Assembly: GCA_016871315.1 (NCBI GenBank)
Contig: VFZE01000054.1
Coordinates: 1-35,167 of the forward strand
Length of the DNA stretch: 35,167 nt
From: Acidimicrobiia bacterium
Lineage (GTDB): Bacteria; Acidobacteriota; Terriglobia; Bryobacterales; Bryobacteraceae
Direction of reading: 5' to 3'
Shown: piece after piece, positions 17,547 to 25,410 of the stretch
Layout: the number at the start of each line of letters is the position of its first letter
Numbering within the stretch: position 1 is the stretch's first letter
The notes under the pieces: model-generated
Seen by the model: the letters and a program-made list of their open reading frames with translations, nothing else
Database searches by the model: none
What the model was told of the DNA's origin: nothing
Position numbers and translations under genes: made by a program

Positions 17547-18587
17547 TTACGGAATGATCGCCGTCTTCATGTGCCCGTTGTGGCTCATCAGATAGCGCAT
17601 CACTTCCAGCAGGTTCGACAGCGGCTCCACGCGGTTCACGAAATCGGCCGCCGTGATCTCTCCGCGCGACACCACATCCAGCGCCTGTTTCACGTGCGAC
17701 GGCGTGTGATGGAAACTTGCCTTGCAGGTGATCTCGGAATAGTGCAGCAGCGAAGTGTCGATCGTCACCCGGCTGTCGTTCGGGCATCCGCCGAAGAAAT
17801 TCACCGTCCCGCCACGCCGTACCATCCGCACCGCCTGCTCCCAGGTCTCCGGGATTCCCACCGCTTCAATGGCTACGTCCGCTCCGTGGCCCCCGGTCAG
17901 CTCACGCACTGCTCCCACCACGTCGAACCCGTCGTCGCCGATCAGCACGCTATCCGCCCCCAGCCGCGACGCGCGGTCCACTTGCGTCTTCCGTCTCCCC
18001 ACCGCGATCACACGCGCACCGGTCAGCTTCGCCAGCCGCACGAACATCAGCCCGATAGGACCCAGTCCCACCACCACCGCCGTATCGTCGCTGCGCAGCC
18101 CTGTCTCGGCCAGCCCACGCAACACGCATGCCAGCGGCTCAATCAGCGCCGCATCCTGATAACTCACATGATCCGGGATGTGGTATGTATTCTTCGCCAC
18201 AATCCGCGCCGGAATCCTCATGTACTCCGCATACGCCCCGTTGTTGAACAGCAGATCCTCGCACAGATTCTCGTGATTGCGCCGGCAGTAGTGGCATTCC
18301 CCGCACGGCGCCGAATTCACCGCCACTACTCGCTGCCCAGCTTGAAAGCCTGAAACTTCATCCCCCGCCGCGATCACATCTCCAGCCAACTCATGCCCGA
18401 ACAATGCCGGCGGCACGATCATGCGTGCGTGATATCCGCGCCGGAACACCTTCACATCCGTGCCGCAAGTTAAAGCCGCCTTAACCCGCACCAGCAGGTC
18501 GCCGGGCTCGATTTTCGGGATTTCAACGGACTCAACTCTCAGGTTCTCTTTGCCGTAGAGCACGGCCGCCTGCATGTGTCGATTCAC
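17547..18587 (-). CDS. Zinc-dependent medium-chain alcohol/polyol dehydrogenase (operon copy A)
   Basis: 346 residues of the MDR superfamily, close to sorbitol and threonine dehydrogenases. Catalytic zinc ligands are Cys41 (TCGTD), His65-Glu66 (GHE) and Glu150 (EPLAC); the structural zinc is held by Cys95, 98, 101 and 109. The Rossmann motif is GLGPIG (174-179), and the second strand ends in GRR rather than an acidic residue, hinting at NADP(H). It starts with GTG immediately after the stop of copy B, with AGAGGTGG upstream; ATG 18575 is an alternative start but is too far from that site. Its place between hpnG and hpnC suggests work on a hopanoid or a precursor, for example reduction of the open-chain ribosylhopane aldehyde. 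The substrate is not shown by sequence. Confidence 0.88.
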   Translation of the reverse strand: MNRHMQAAVLYGKENLRVESVEIPKIEPGDLLVRVKAALTCGTDVKVFRRGYHARMIVPPALFGHELAGDVIAAGDEVSGFQAGQRVVAVNSAPCGECHYCRRNHENLCEDLLFNNGAYAEYMRIPARIVAKNTYHIPDHVSYQDAALIEPLACVLRGLAETGLRSDDTAVVVGLGPIGLMFVRLAKLTGARVIAVGRRKTQVDRASRLGADSVLIGDDGFDVVGAVRELTGGHGADVAIEAVGIPETWEQAVRMVRRGGTVNFFGGCPNDSRVTIDTSLLHYSEITCKASFHHTPSHVKQALDVVSRGEITAADFVNRVEPLSNLLEVMRYLMSHNGHMKTAIIP

Positions 18588-19682
18588 TTAAGTCCACCTC
18601 TGTGGCTGAACAATTATTTTCAATGATTTAGCATCCGGATGCAACGCCAGTTCCATCCCCTCCGTCATCCGCGTCAATCCCACCCGGTGCGAAACCAACT
18701 CCTCCAGCGCCAGTTCGCCCTCAAATAGCAGCCGCGCCGACTCCGCCTGCAAATCCACCGCCGCGCTGTAGGAGCCCAGCAGTGTCCGCTCATCACGGCA
18801 AATATCGCCACCCGAAAGCTCGATCCGCTCCTGATCCGATGTCTGCGCGAACAGCATGATCTTGCTCCCCGGCCGCGACGCGCCTACCGCCTGCTCCACC
18901 ACGCCCGGCGCCGACACCGCCACGATGACTATGTCCGCTCCACGCCCCTCCGTTTGCCGCTTCACTTCTCCTGCTACATCTATCTCCCGCGGATCCCACG
19001 CCTCATCCGCCCCGAACCGCTTTGCCTGCTCCAGCCGCCTCGCGATCGTATCCGTCACCGCAGTCCTCGCCCCGCGCCGCCGGCACAGCATCGTAAACAT
19101 CATCCCGATCGGGCCCTGTCCCAAAATCAGCACGAACTCCTCGCGCGACGGCTGCAGCATCTCCACCGCCTTCAGGCACGTGTTCAGCGGTTCCAGCAGA
19201 CAGGCACGCTCATAGCTCACCCCGTCGGGGATCTTCTCCACGCCGCGCTTCACAATCCAGTCCATCACCCGCACGTACTGTCCGAATCCACCGCCCGCCG
19301 GCTCATACCCGCCCGTCACTCCTACTTTCTTATACACCGGACACTGCGCGTACAATCTGTGCCGGCAGTAGAAACAATCCAGGCACGGAATGTGATGGAA
19401 CACCGCGACACGATCGCCAATCTCAAACTTCGTCACTCCTGCTCCCGCCGCCACCACCTCGCCCGCCGTCTCATGCCCATAAATACGCGGCGGTGTCAGC
19501 AGGTCATACTCGATTTTCTTCAGGTCCGTGTGACAGATCCCGCAACTCTCCACGCGAACCAGCAGCTCTCCCGCCCCGATCTCAGGCACCGGCACTTCCT
19601 CCACCGTCACCTTGCCGCCGCCGGTATATACCGCCGCATGCATCCTCGCCGGTATCGATCCGTTAGAAGCTGCAGCCGGCAA
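18588..19682 (-). CDS. Zinc-dependent medium-chain alcohol dehydrogenase (operon copy B)
   Basis: 364 residues from TTG 19682 (351 from ATG 19643). MDR family with intact catalytic zinc ligands Cys47 (CGICHTD), His70-Glu71 and Glu164 (EPLNTC), and structural zinc Cys100, 103, 106 and 114. Nucleotide motif GQGPIG (188-193); the second strand ends in Asp (AVTDT), typical for NAD(H). The sequence differs substantially from copy A, so this is not a recent duplication. TTG is favoured by a strong GGGAGGG four bases upstream; it overlaps the hpnG stop by 20 bp. As with copy A, the operon position between hpnG and hpnC implies a role with hopanoids. A two-step oxidation/reduction with copy A is possible but unproven. 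Confidence 0.87.
   Translation of the reverse strand: MPAAASNGSIPARMHAAVYTGGGKVTVEEVPVPEIGAGELLVRVESCGICHTDLKKIEYDLLTPPRIYGHETAGEVVAAGAGVTKFEIGDRVAVFHHIPCLDCFYCRHRLYAQCPVYKKVGVTGGYEPAGGGFGQYVRVMDWIVKRGVEKIPDGVSYERACLLEPLNTCLKAVEMLQPSREEFVLILGQGPIGMMFTMLCRRRGARTAVTDTIARRLEQAKRFGADEAWDPREIDVAGEVKRQTEGRGADIVIVAVSAPGVVEQAVGASRPGSKIMLFAQTSDQERIELSGGDICRDERTLLGSYSAAVDLQAESARLLFEGELALEELVSHRVGLTRMTEGMELALHPDAKSLKIIVQPQRWT
18594..18601 (-). promoter_or_regulatory. Ribosome binding site deciding the GTG start of dehydrogenase A
   Basis: AGAGGTGG on the minus strand ends six bases before GTG 18587. The alternative ATG at 18575 would be 18 bases away, so GTG is the better start. Confidence 0.6.
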
Positions 19683-20379
19683 GAAACCCTCCCAGTCTCT
19701 CCGATGCCATCCGCGCCCGGCCCGCCAGCCGGATCAGCTCCGGCACCCGCTTCACGGGACGCCGCAACGCCGCTAGCACGATCCCGCCGCGCGAAAACCG
19801 GCCGTCATCATCCCGCAGCGAATTGAAATCCACCGAAAAGCTCTCCTCCGCCGTGTCCGTCACCGCGCGGATGCAGTAAAACCTCACCCCCGCCACCCGC
19901 GCACGCGCCTGCACGCCCATCGATTCCATGTCCACAGCCGCCGCCCCCGTCTTGGCCCGGACCGCGCGCTTTTCCTCCGCCGTCTGCAACACCCGGTCAT
20001 CGCAGGCAATCGCGCCGCGCGCCGCGGGACCGCACGCCGGACGCTCCGCCTCCATGCTCTGTCCCGTTTCCGTCTCCACCACTCGATCCGCGATGAATAC
20101 ATCGCCCGCTGCCAGCGCCGGATCCAGTCCGCCGCAGAAGCCCACGCTCACCACGGCATCCACCTTCTCGCGCTTGACCGCTTCATCCACCGCCGCCGCC
20201 GACAGCTTCGGCCCCGGACCGTTCGCTACCAGCAACCACCTGCGGCCACCCGATTCCGCGCATCGCCCGTACGCCACCGGCCAGGGCAGGGAAGCCGCTT
20301 CGGGCAGCCTCTTCAGCAGCCCCGCGAATTCCATCGACTCTGCCGCCACGCACAGCACCGTTGGCATCTGGTTGCTCAT
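19663..20379 (-). CDS. hpnG: Hopanoid-associated phosphorylase HpnG
   Basis: 238 residues, phosphorylase/nucleosidase (PNP_UDP) fold. Visible elements are GFCGGLDPALAAGD (80-93) and the purine/ribose-binding VDMES (149-153). In known hopanoid pathways HpnG removes adenine from adenosylhopane, the HpnH product, giving ribosyl- or phosphoribosylhopane, the precursor of bacteriohopanetetrol and aminobacteriohopanetriol. The ATG overlaps the hpnA stop as ATGA, so translation is coupled. The gene downstream is a zinc dehydrogenase, which would be well placed to act on the HpnG product. A plain nucleosidase of purine salvage is the alternative, but the operon argues strongly for HpnG. Confidence 0.88.
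   Translation of the reverse strand: MSNQMPTVLCVAAESMEFAGLLKRLPEAASLPWPVAYGRCAESGGRRWLLVANGPGPKLSAAAVDEAVKREKVDAVVSVGFCGGLDPALAAGDVFIADRVVETETGQSMEAERPACGPAARGAIACDDRVLQTAEEKRAVRAKTGAAAVDMESMGVQARARVAGVRFYCIRAVTDTAEESFSVDFNSLRDDDGRFSRGGIVLAALRRPVKRVPELIRLAGRARMASERLGGFLAGCSF
19687..19693 (-). promoter_or_regulatory. Ribosome binding site deciding the TTG start of dehydrogenase B
   Basis: GGGAGGG on the minus strand lies four bases before TTG 19682. The alternative ATG 19643 has only GAGG directly touching it, which is too close. Confidence 0.5.
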
Positions 20380-21356
20380 CCGCAGTACCCGTTATCCCGG
20401 AACCACTTCACCGCGCGTTCCAGCGCTTTGTACACCGGCGCAGGCTCCAATCCCAATTCACGGACCGCTCTCGCGTTCCGTACGAACATCTTCTTCCGCG
20501 CCATCCGTACCCCCTCCAGCGGCGCACGCGGCGGCTTGCCCGTAATCTCCGCCCACGCCGTGCTGCACACCCCTGCCGCGTATGCCACCGGGTAAGGAAT
20601 CCTCACCGACGGCGCGCGACGCCCGCTGATCCGCTCCAGCCTCTCGAAAATCTCCCGCAGCGTCAGGTTCTCCGCGCCAAGTATATACCGCGTGCCCGGC
20701 TTGCCCCGCTCGCACGCCAGCAGATGCCCTTCCGCCGTGTCCCTGACATCGATCAAGTTCAGCCCCGTATCCACATACGCCGGCATCTCGCCCTTCAAAT
20801 AATCCACGATGATCTTCCCCGTCGGCGTCGGCTTCACGTCGTGATCTCCCACCGGAGCCGTCGGATTCACTATCACCACCGGAAACCCTTCCCCCGCGAA
20901 CTCCACCGCCCTCTGTTCCGCCAGAAACTTCGACTTCTTATAATCCCCGCTCATCTCCTCCAAACCCACCGCTGTCGTCTCATCACCGGCTCCTCCCGCG
21001 GGAATCCCGATGCAGCCCACCGTGCTCGTGTACACGAACCGCTCCACCCCCGCCGCCCGCGCCGCGCGCAACAGGTTCCCCGTCCCCTCCACGTTGCTCT
21101 CGTACAACTCCCGCGGGTCGGCCGCCCACAGCCGATAATCCGCCGCGACGTGATACACCACTCCGCAGCCCGCTGCCGCTCGTTCCAGCGAACCCGCATC
21201 CCGCAGATCTCCCGTGACCGTCTCCACCCCATCCAGTTCCCGCACCCGGCTCCCAAGCCGCACCAGCGCCCTCACCGGCTGCCCCTTCTCCAGCAGCCGC
21301 CGCGCCACATGCCAGCCCACAAAACCACTTGCTCCCGTTACCAGATTCGGCTTCAC
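20376..21356 (-). CDS. hpnA: Hopanoid-associated sugar epimerase HpnA
   Basis: 326 residues from GTG 21356. Extended short-chain dehydrogenase/epimerase family: NAD-binding GASGFVG near residue 8, VYTSTVG with the catalytic Ser/Thr, and the active-site YKKSK (Tyr139, Lys143). The hpnA gene accompanies hpnH and hpnG in many hopanoid producers, but its reaction has not been settled. MKPNLVTGASGFVG is the expected beginning of the fold; an upstream GTG (21389) would add 11 charged residues and overlap hpnH, and both starts have weak ribosome sites. The stop overlaps hpnG as ATGA. Confidence 0.87.
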   Translation of the reverse strand: MKPNLVTGASGFVGWHVARRLLEKGQPVRALVRLGSRVRELDGVETVTGDLRDAGSLERAAAGCGVVYHVAADYRLWAADPRELYESNVEGTGNLLRAARAAGVERFVYTSTVGCIGIPAGGAGDETTAVGLEEMSGDYKKSKFLAEQRAVEFAGEGFPVVIVNPTAPVGDHDVKPTPTGKIIVDYLKGEMPAYVDTGLNLIDVRDTAEGHLLACERGKPGTRYILGAENLTLREIFERLERISGRRAPSVRIPYPVAYAAGVCSTAWAEITGKPPRAPLEGVRMARKKMFVRNARAVRELGLEPAPVYKALERAVKWFRDNGYCG

Positions 21357-21373
21357 CTTTTTCTCGATACGTT

Positions 21374-22483
21374 CTATCGCAGCGCCCACTCCAGCATCCG
21401 CAGCCCGTCCTTCAGCTGCCCGTTGATGCCCAGCGCCGCTGACGGTTCATAGCCGCAATGCACCATGCAATGCTCGCACCGCGGATCGTTGCCGTGTCCG
21501 TAGCTCTCCCAGTCCGTCTTCGTCATCAGATCCTCGAACGTTTCATAATGCGCGTCCGTGATCAGGTAGCACGGGCCTTTCCAGCCCTTGATGTTGTACG
21601 TCGGATTCCCCCACGCCGTGCACGGCAGCTCCCGCTCCCCCTTGAGGAAATCCTGATACACCGGCGTCGCGTTCAACGCATACTTCGCGCCCAGCCGGTC
21701 GATATTCTTGAACTTCTCCCGGATGTCTTCCCGGGTCAGAAAAATCTCACGGTCGTTCACCGCCAAGTACGCATACCCCGGCGATATCATGTGCCCGTCT
21801 AGATCAAACGGTTTCAGGTACTCGAACAGCGCCTCCACCTCCGCCATGTCCGTCTCCTGAAACACCGTCGTGTTCGTGCACACTTTGAACCCGGCCGCCT
21901 TCGCCGCCTTGATCCCCTCAATCGCCTCCCGGAACACGCCGTCCCGCTCCACACATAAATCGTGCGTCTTCTCCAGCCCATCCAGATGCACGTTGAAAAA
22001 CAGCTTCGGGTCGGGCCGGTAATCGCCCAGCTTCTTCCGGATGAACATCCCGTTCGTGCACAGGTAAATATGCTTGCCGCGCTCGAGGATCTTCTCCACC
22101 AGCTCCGGCAGTTGCGGATACAGCATCGGCTCCCCGCCGCAAATCGACACCACCGGCGCGCCGCATTCATCCACCGCGCGCAGGCACTCCTCCACGCTCA
22201 GCATCTCCGTAATCGTCGACTCGTACTCCCGGATCCGCCCACATCCCGTGCACGTCAGATTGCAGGCATGCAGCGGCTCCAGCATCAGCACCAGCGGAAA
22301 CCGCTTCCCGATCATCGGATGCGGCTCACGCTTCCTCTTCGCCGGACCCCCGTGAATAATCTTGAACGGATTCGCGGAACCGTTCGCCGCTACTCTATTT
22401 TCCTGCCACTCCGGCCGCGGCCGGAACTTGTTCCGGAAGATGTAGCCCGCCATCCCCGCCGTCATCGATAGCGGAAATCTCAT
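21374..22483 (-). CDS. hpnH: Adenosylhopane synthase HpnH (radical SAM)
   Basis: 369 residues. The radical-SAM cluster motif is CNLTCTGC (Cys74, 78, 81), followed by CGGEPMLYP and a C-terminal cysteine group (CEHCMVHCGYEPSAA). HpnH joins the 5-prime-deoxyadenosyl radical from SAM to diploptene, starting the C35 hopanoid side chain. The start ATG overlaps the stop of the cyclase gene as ATGA. Odd feature: between the N-terminal hydrophobic stretch (to about 22) and the core (RFPLVLMLEP from 61) there is a hydrophilic, Asn/Lys-rich segment of roughly 30 residues that I do not expect in HpnH proteins, where the two parts usually follow closely. Confidence 0.93.
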   Translation of the reverse strand: MRFPLSMTAGMAGYIFRNKFRPRPEWQENRVAANGSANPFKIIHGGPAKRKREPHPMIGKRFPLVLMLEPLHACNLTCTGCGRIREYESTITEMLSVEECLRAVDECGAPVVSICGGEPMLYPQLPELVEKILERGKHIYLCTNGMFIRKKLGDYRPDPKLFFNVHLDGLEKTHDLCVERDGVFREAIEGIKAAKAAGFKVCTNTTVFQETDMAEVEALFEYLKPFDLDGHMISPGYAYLAVNDREIFLTREDIREKFKNIDRLGAKYALNATPVYQDFLKGERELPCTAWGNPTYNIKGWKGPCYLITDAHYETFEDLMTKTDWESYGHGNDPRCEHCMVHCGYEPSAALGINGQLKDGLRMLEWALR

Positions 22484-24402
22484 GCCCGCCCCTCCCCGAT
22501 CTTCAGGTATTCCGACAACGCCAGCAGCGGAAACGAATCCCGGTACAGATGGTACGTCAAATAGAACACCCGCGGAAATCCGGTTCCCGTCGCCACATCT
22601 TCGCTCCAGCTTCCGTCATCCCGCTGCGTCTCCACCAGGTATTCAATGCCCTTGCGCAAGCTCATGCTCGTGTGATCCCCGCTCGCCAGAAGCCCCAGCA
22701 CTGCCCATGCCGTCTGTGACGCGCAGCTCGGGTTCCTGACGTAACAGCCACGGTCGTAACTCTCGCAGCTCTCTCCCCACCCGCCATCGGCGTTCTGGAT
22801 TGACCGCAGCCACTCTCCGGCACGCAACACATGCGCCTCCCGGTCGCTCTCTCCCGCCGCCCGCAAACCGCGCAGCGCCAGAATCGTTCCGTAGATGTAG
22901 TTCACTCCCCAGCGCCCGTACCAGCTGCCTTCGTCTTCTTGGGTCTCCAGCAGATACTTCACTCCACGCCGGATGGCCGGATGATCTTTGCTCACCCCGC
23001 ACGTGCACAATGCCTCCATCACCCTCCCCGTGATATCAGGGCACGTCGGATCCAGCATCGCGTTGTGATCCGCGAACGGAACATCCGCCAGAAATTCCCA
23101 GTTGTTGTCCACGTCAAACGCCGCCCAGCCACCGTCCTTTGACTGCATGTCCAACAGCCACTGGACCGCTCGCTTCTCCGTCGCCGCCTGCGCCTTCTCG
23201 TCGGCTGAACGCGCATAGCGCAGCCCCATCAGCACCATCGCCGAATCGTCAATGTCCGGATAAAACTCGTTCGCGAACTCAAAGTACCAGCCCGACGGCT
23301 CCGTATTCGGACGCTTCACGCTCCAGTCGCCCTTCTGCCGTACCTCTTTCTTCAGCAGCCAGTCTCCGCAACGCTGCATCGCCTCCACGGGCGCCAGCCC
23401 GCTGCGGCCCACCGCGTACGCCGCGATCCCCGTATCCCACACCGGTGAAAAACACGGTTGAAAAAAGAATCCCCGCTCATCATTCACCATCAGGCGGTTG
23501 AACTGCGTTTCCGCCTCTACTCGCCCCGGATGCTCCGCGCCATATCCCAGCAGATCCAGTGCCATGATGATGTACTGCATCGGCGGATAGATCGCCGCCA
23601 GCCCGTCAGAATGCTTCGTGTGCTCCAGCATCCATTGCTCGGCCTTGCGCAGCGCTTTTTCCCGCAAGCTTTTTGACCCGAACCGCTCCCACAACTTCAA
23701 TCCCTTGTCCACCGTGAGGAAGAAATTCCGCCCGCTGAAGAACCCGTCGTTGTTCGGGAACTTCATGCTCGCCCCTTCCAGGTACAGCTCCCGCAAGTCG
23801 AACCCATCCGGCACTGGCCGCGACGGGTTGTAGGCGTGCACCACTGACAGCGGAATCACGATTGCCCGCGTCCATGACGACATCTCATAAATGAAATTCC
23901 GCAATAGAATAAGCTCCGGCGGAATCGACGGGCACCACTCGCGCGGATACAGGTTGAACAGGCTCAGGTTCACCTTCACGTAGCTGTTGGCTGCCTGTAT
24001 CCCGCCCAGCGCCAGGATCCGCTCCCGCGCCTTCTCCAGCCGCGGATCTTCCACATCGATCCCGGCCAGCTTCAGCGCGAAATACGCCTTCACCGTCGCG
24101 CTGATCTCGCTCGGTCCGCCCGGATAGATGTTGAACCCGCCATCCCCCAGCTGCCGCGCCAGTATCGATTGCGCCGCCTTGTCCACAAGCTCACGCGTCG
24201 GCGGATTCCACGCCGCTCCCTCGGGCCGGTGCAGAAACAGCTGCAGCAGAATATAGTCGGACTCAAGCGTCGTGTCCGCCGTCAGATCGCCCCACCAGTA
24301 ACCCTCCGCATGCTGACGGCTCAACAGGCTTCGCGCGGCTTTCTCTACTGCTCTCTCGGTCTCCAGCCGCAAGGAGTCCGCGAGTTGAACCCCGGCGCTC
24401 AT
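22480..24402 (-). CDS. shc: Squalene-hopene cyclase
   Basis: 640 residues, the usual length. The catalytic acid motif DxDD is DIDD (383-386), and several QW repeats are present (QSKDGGW, QNADGGW, QRDDGSW). SPVWDTG (319-325) and FDVDNNW also match the family. The enzyme cyclises squalene to hopene/hopanol at the membrane, giving the HpnH substrate. The start ATG 24402 overlaps the ispH stop as ATGA; the reading frame stays open back to 24597, but that part lies inside ispH and is not homologous. Known alternative symbol is hpnF. Confidence 0.95.
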   Translation of the reverse strand: MSAGVQLADSLRLETERAVEKAARSLLSRQHAEGYWWGDLTADTTLESDYILLQLFLHRPEGAAWNPPTRELVDKAAQSILARQLGDGGFNIYPGGPSEISATVKAYFALKLAGIDVEDPRLEKARERILALGGIQAANSYVKVNLSLFNLYPREWCPSIPPELILLRNFIYEMSSWTRAIVIPLSVVHAYNPSRPVPDGFDLRELYLEGASMKFPNNDGFFSGRNFFLTVDKGLKLWERFGSKSLREKALRKAEQWMLEHTKHSDGLAAIYPPMQYIIMALDLLGYGAEHPGRVEAETQFNRLMVNDERGFFFQPCFSPVWDTGIAAYAVGRSGLAPVEAMQRCGDWLLKKEVRQKGDWSVKRPNTEPSGWYFEFANEFYPDIDDSAMVLMGLRYARSADEKAQAATEKRAVQWLLDMQSKDGGWAAFDVDNNWEFLADVPFADHNAMLDPTCPDITGRVMEALCTCGVSKDHPAIRRGVKYLLETQEDEGSWYGRWGVNYIYGTILALRGLRAAGESDREAHVLRAGEWLRSIQNADGGWGESCESYDRGCYVRNPSCASQTAWAVLGLLASGDHTSMSLRKGIEYLVETQRDDGSWSEDVATGTGFPRVFYLTYHLYRDSFPLLALSEYLKIGEGRA

Positions 24403-25388
24403 AATGCGATTTGTGTCAGTTGTTGCGGAGCCTGTAATTCGCCCGGCAGCGAAAACCGGACATCCTCTTCCTTGATCTCCCGCTCTTCCACCCGGTCGAA
24501 CCCGAACCGCGCAAGCGAGCTCACCAGGTTCTGCACCAATACCTCCGGCGCCGACGCCCCCGCCGTCACCACCACCGTCTCCACGCCGTCCATCCACCGC
24601 GCATCCACATCGTGCTCATCGTCCACCAGGTACGCCGGCGTCCCCTCGTTCTGGCAAACCTCCACCATCCGCCGCGAATTCGAGCTGTTCTGCGATCCCA
24701 CCACCAGCAGCAGCTGGCATTCCCCCGCCACCGCCTTCACCGCGAACTGCCGGTTCTCCGTCGCGTAACAAATATCCTGCGCCGGCGGAGCCTGCATCTT
24801 CGGGAATCGCGCCTTCAGCCGCGCGATGATCCCCGATGTCTCATCCCAACTCAGCGTCGTCTGCGTCAGGTAGCACACGCGTTCCGGATCAGGAACCTGC
24901 ACTCTCTCCGCCTCCGCCTCATCCGAGACCACGATCGTCGCCTGTGGAGCCTCCCCCATCGTCCCGATCACTTCATCATGTTCACGGTGCCCGATCAGCA
25001 GAATCGTGTAGCCTTCCCGCGCGAACTTCAGTGCCTCCAGGTGCACCTTCGTCACCAATGGACACGTCGCGTCGATGACATCCAGCTTCCGCTCCTTCGC
25101 CTCCGCTCGAACCGCCGGCGAAACCCCGTGCGCGCTGAAGATCGCACGCGCCCCCTCCGGTACCTCCGACAGCTCCTCCACAAAGATCGCGCCCGCACGC
25201 CGCAACTCTTCCACCACGTGCCGGTTGTGCACGATCTCTTTCCTTACATAAATGGGGGGCCTAAACACGTCCAGGGCGATCTTCACCACGTCAATCGCGC
25301 GCACCACTCCCGCGCAAAAGCCCCGTGGCGTCAGCAATATCACCCGTTTGCCCGTTGTTTCGCCGCTCGGCGAACCGTGCGAACTCAT
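24399..25388 (-). CDS. ispH: 4-hydroxy-3-methylbut-2-enyl diphosphate reductase
   Basis: 329 residues from ATG 25388. The three iron-sulfur ligands are Cys25 (GFCAGV), Cys109 (DATCPLV) and Cys207 (CYATENRQ); SAHGVSP and TENRQ are active-site motifs. This is the last step of the MEP pathway, making IPP and DMAPP. As first gene of the operon it ties isoprenoid supply to hopanoid synthesis. An in-frame TTG at 25409 would add 7 residues; neither start has a good ribosome site, and the upstream neighbour starts 22 bp away on the other strand. Confidence 0.94.
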   Translation of the reverse strand: MSSHGSPSGETTGKRVILLTPRGFCAGVVRAIDVVKIALDVFRPPIYVRKEIVHNRHVVEELRRAGAIFVEELSEVPEGARAIFSAHGVSPAVRAEAKERKLDVIDATCPLVTKVHLEALKFAREGYTILLIGHREHDEVIGTMGEAPQATIVVSDEAEAERVQVPDPERVCYLTQTTLSWDETSGIIARLKARFPKMQAPPAQDICYATENRQFAVKAVAGECQLLLVVGSQNSSNSRRMVEVCQNEGTPAYLVDDEHDVDARWMDGVETVVVTAGASAPEVLVQNLVSSLARFGFDRVEEREIKEEDVRFSLPGELQAPQQLTQIAL

Positions 25389-25410
25389 AGGAGATTTATA
25401 GTATAGCAAT
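25389..25410. promoter_or_regulatory. Overlapping divergent -10-like elements between ispH and the second GMC pair
   Basis: The 22-bp gap contains TATAGT on the plus strand (25397-25402) and TATACT on the minus strand (25400-25405), each one mismatch from TATAAT. Each lies about 8-11 bases from the start codon it faces, so transcripts would be leaderless or nearly so, which agrees with the lack of ribosome sites. I see no good -35 element on either side, so this is a suggestion only. Confidence 0.3.

Noticed and set aside
24403-24597. N-terminal extension of squalene-hopene cyclase by 65 codons
   Set aside because: It lies inside ispH, has no homology to the cyclase, and the ATGA overlap at 24402 gives the normal start.
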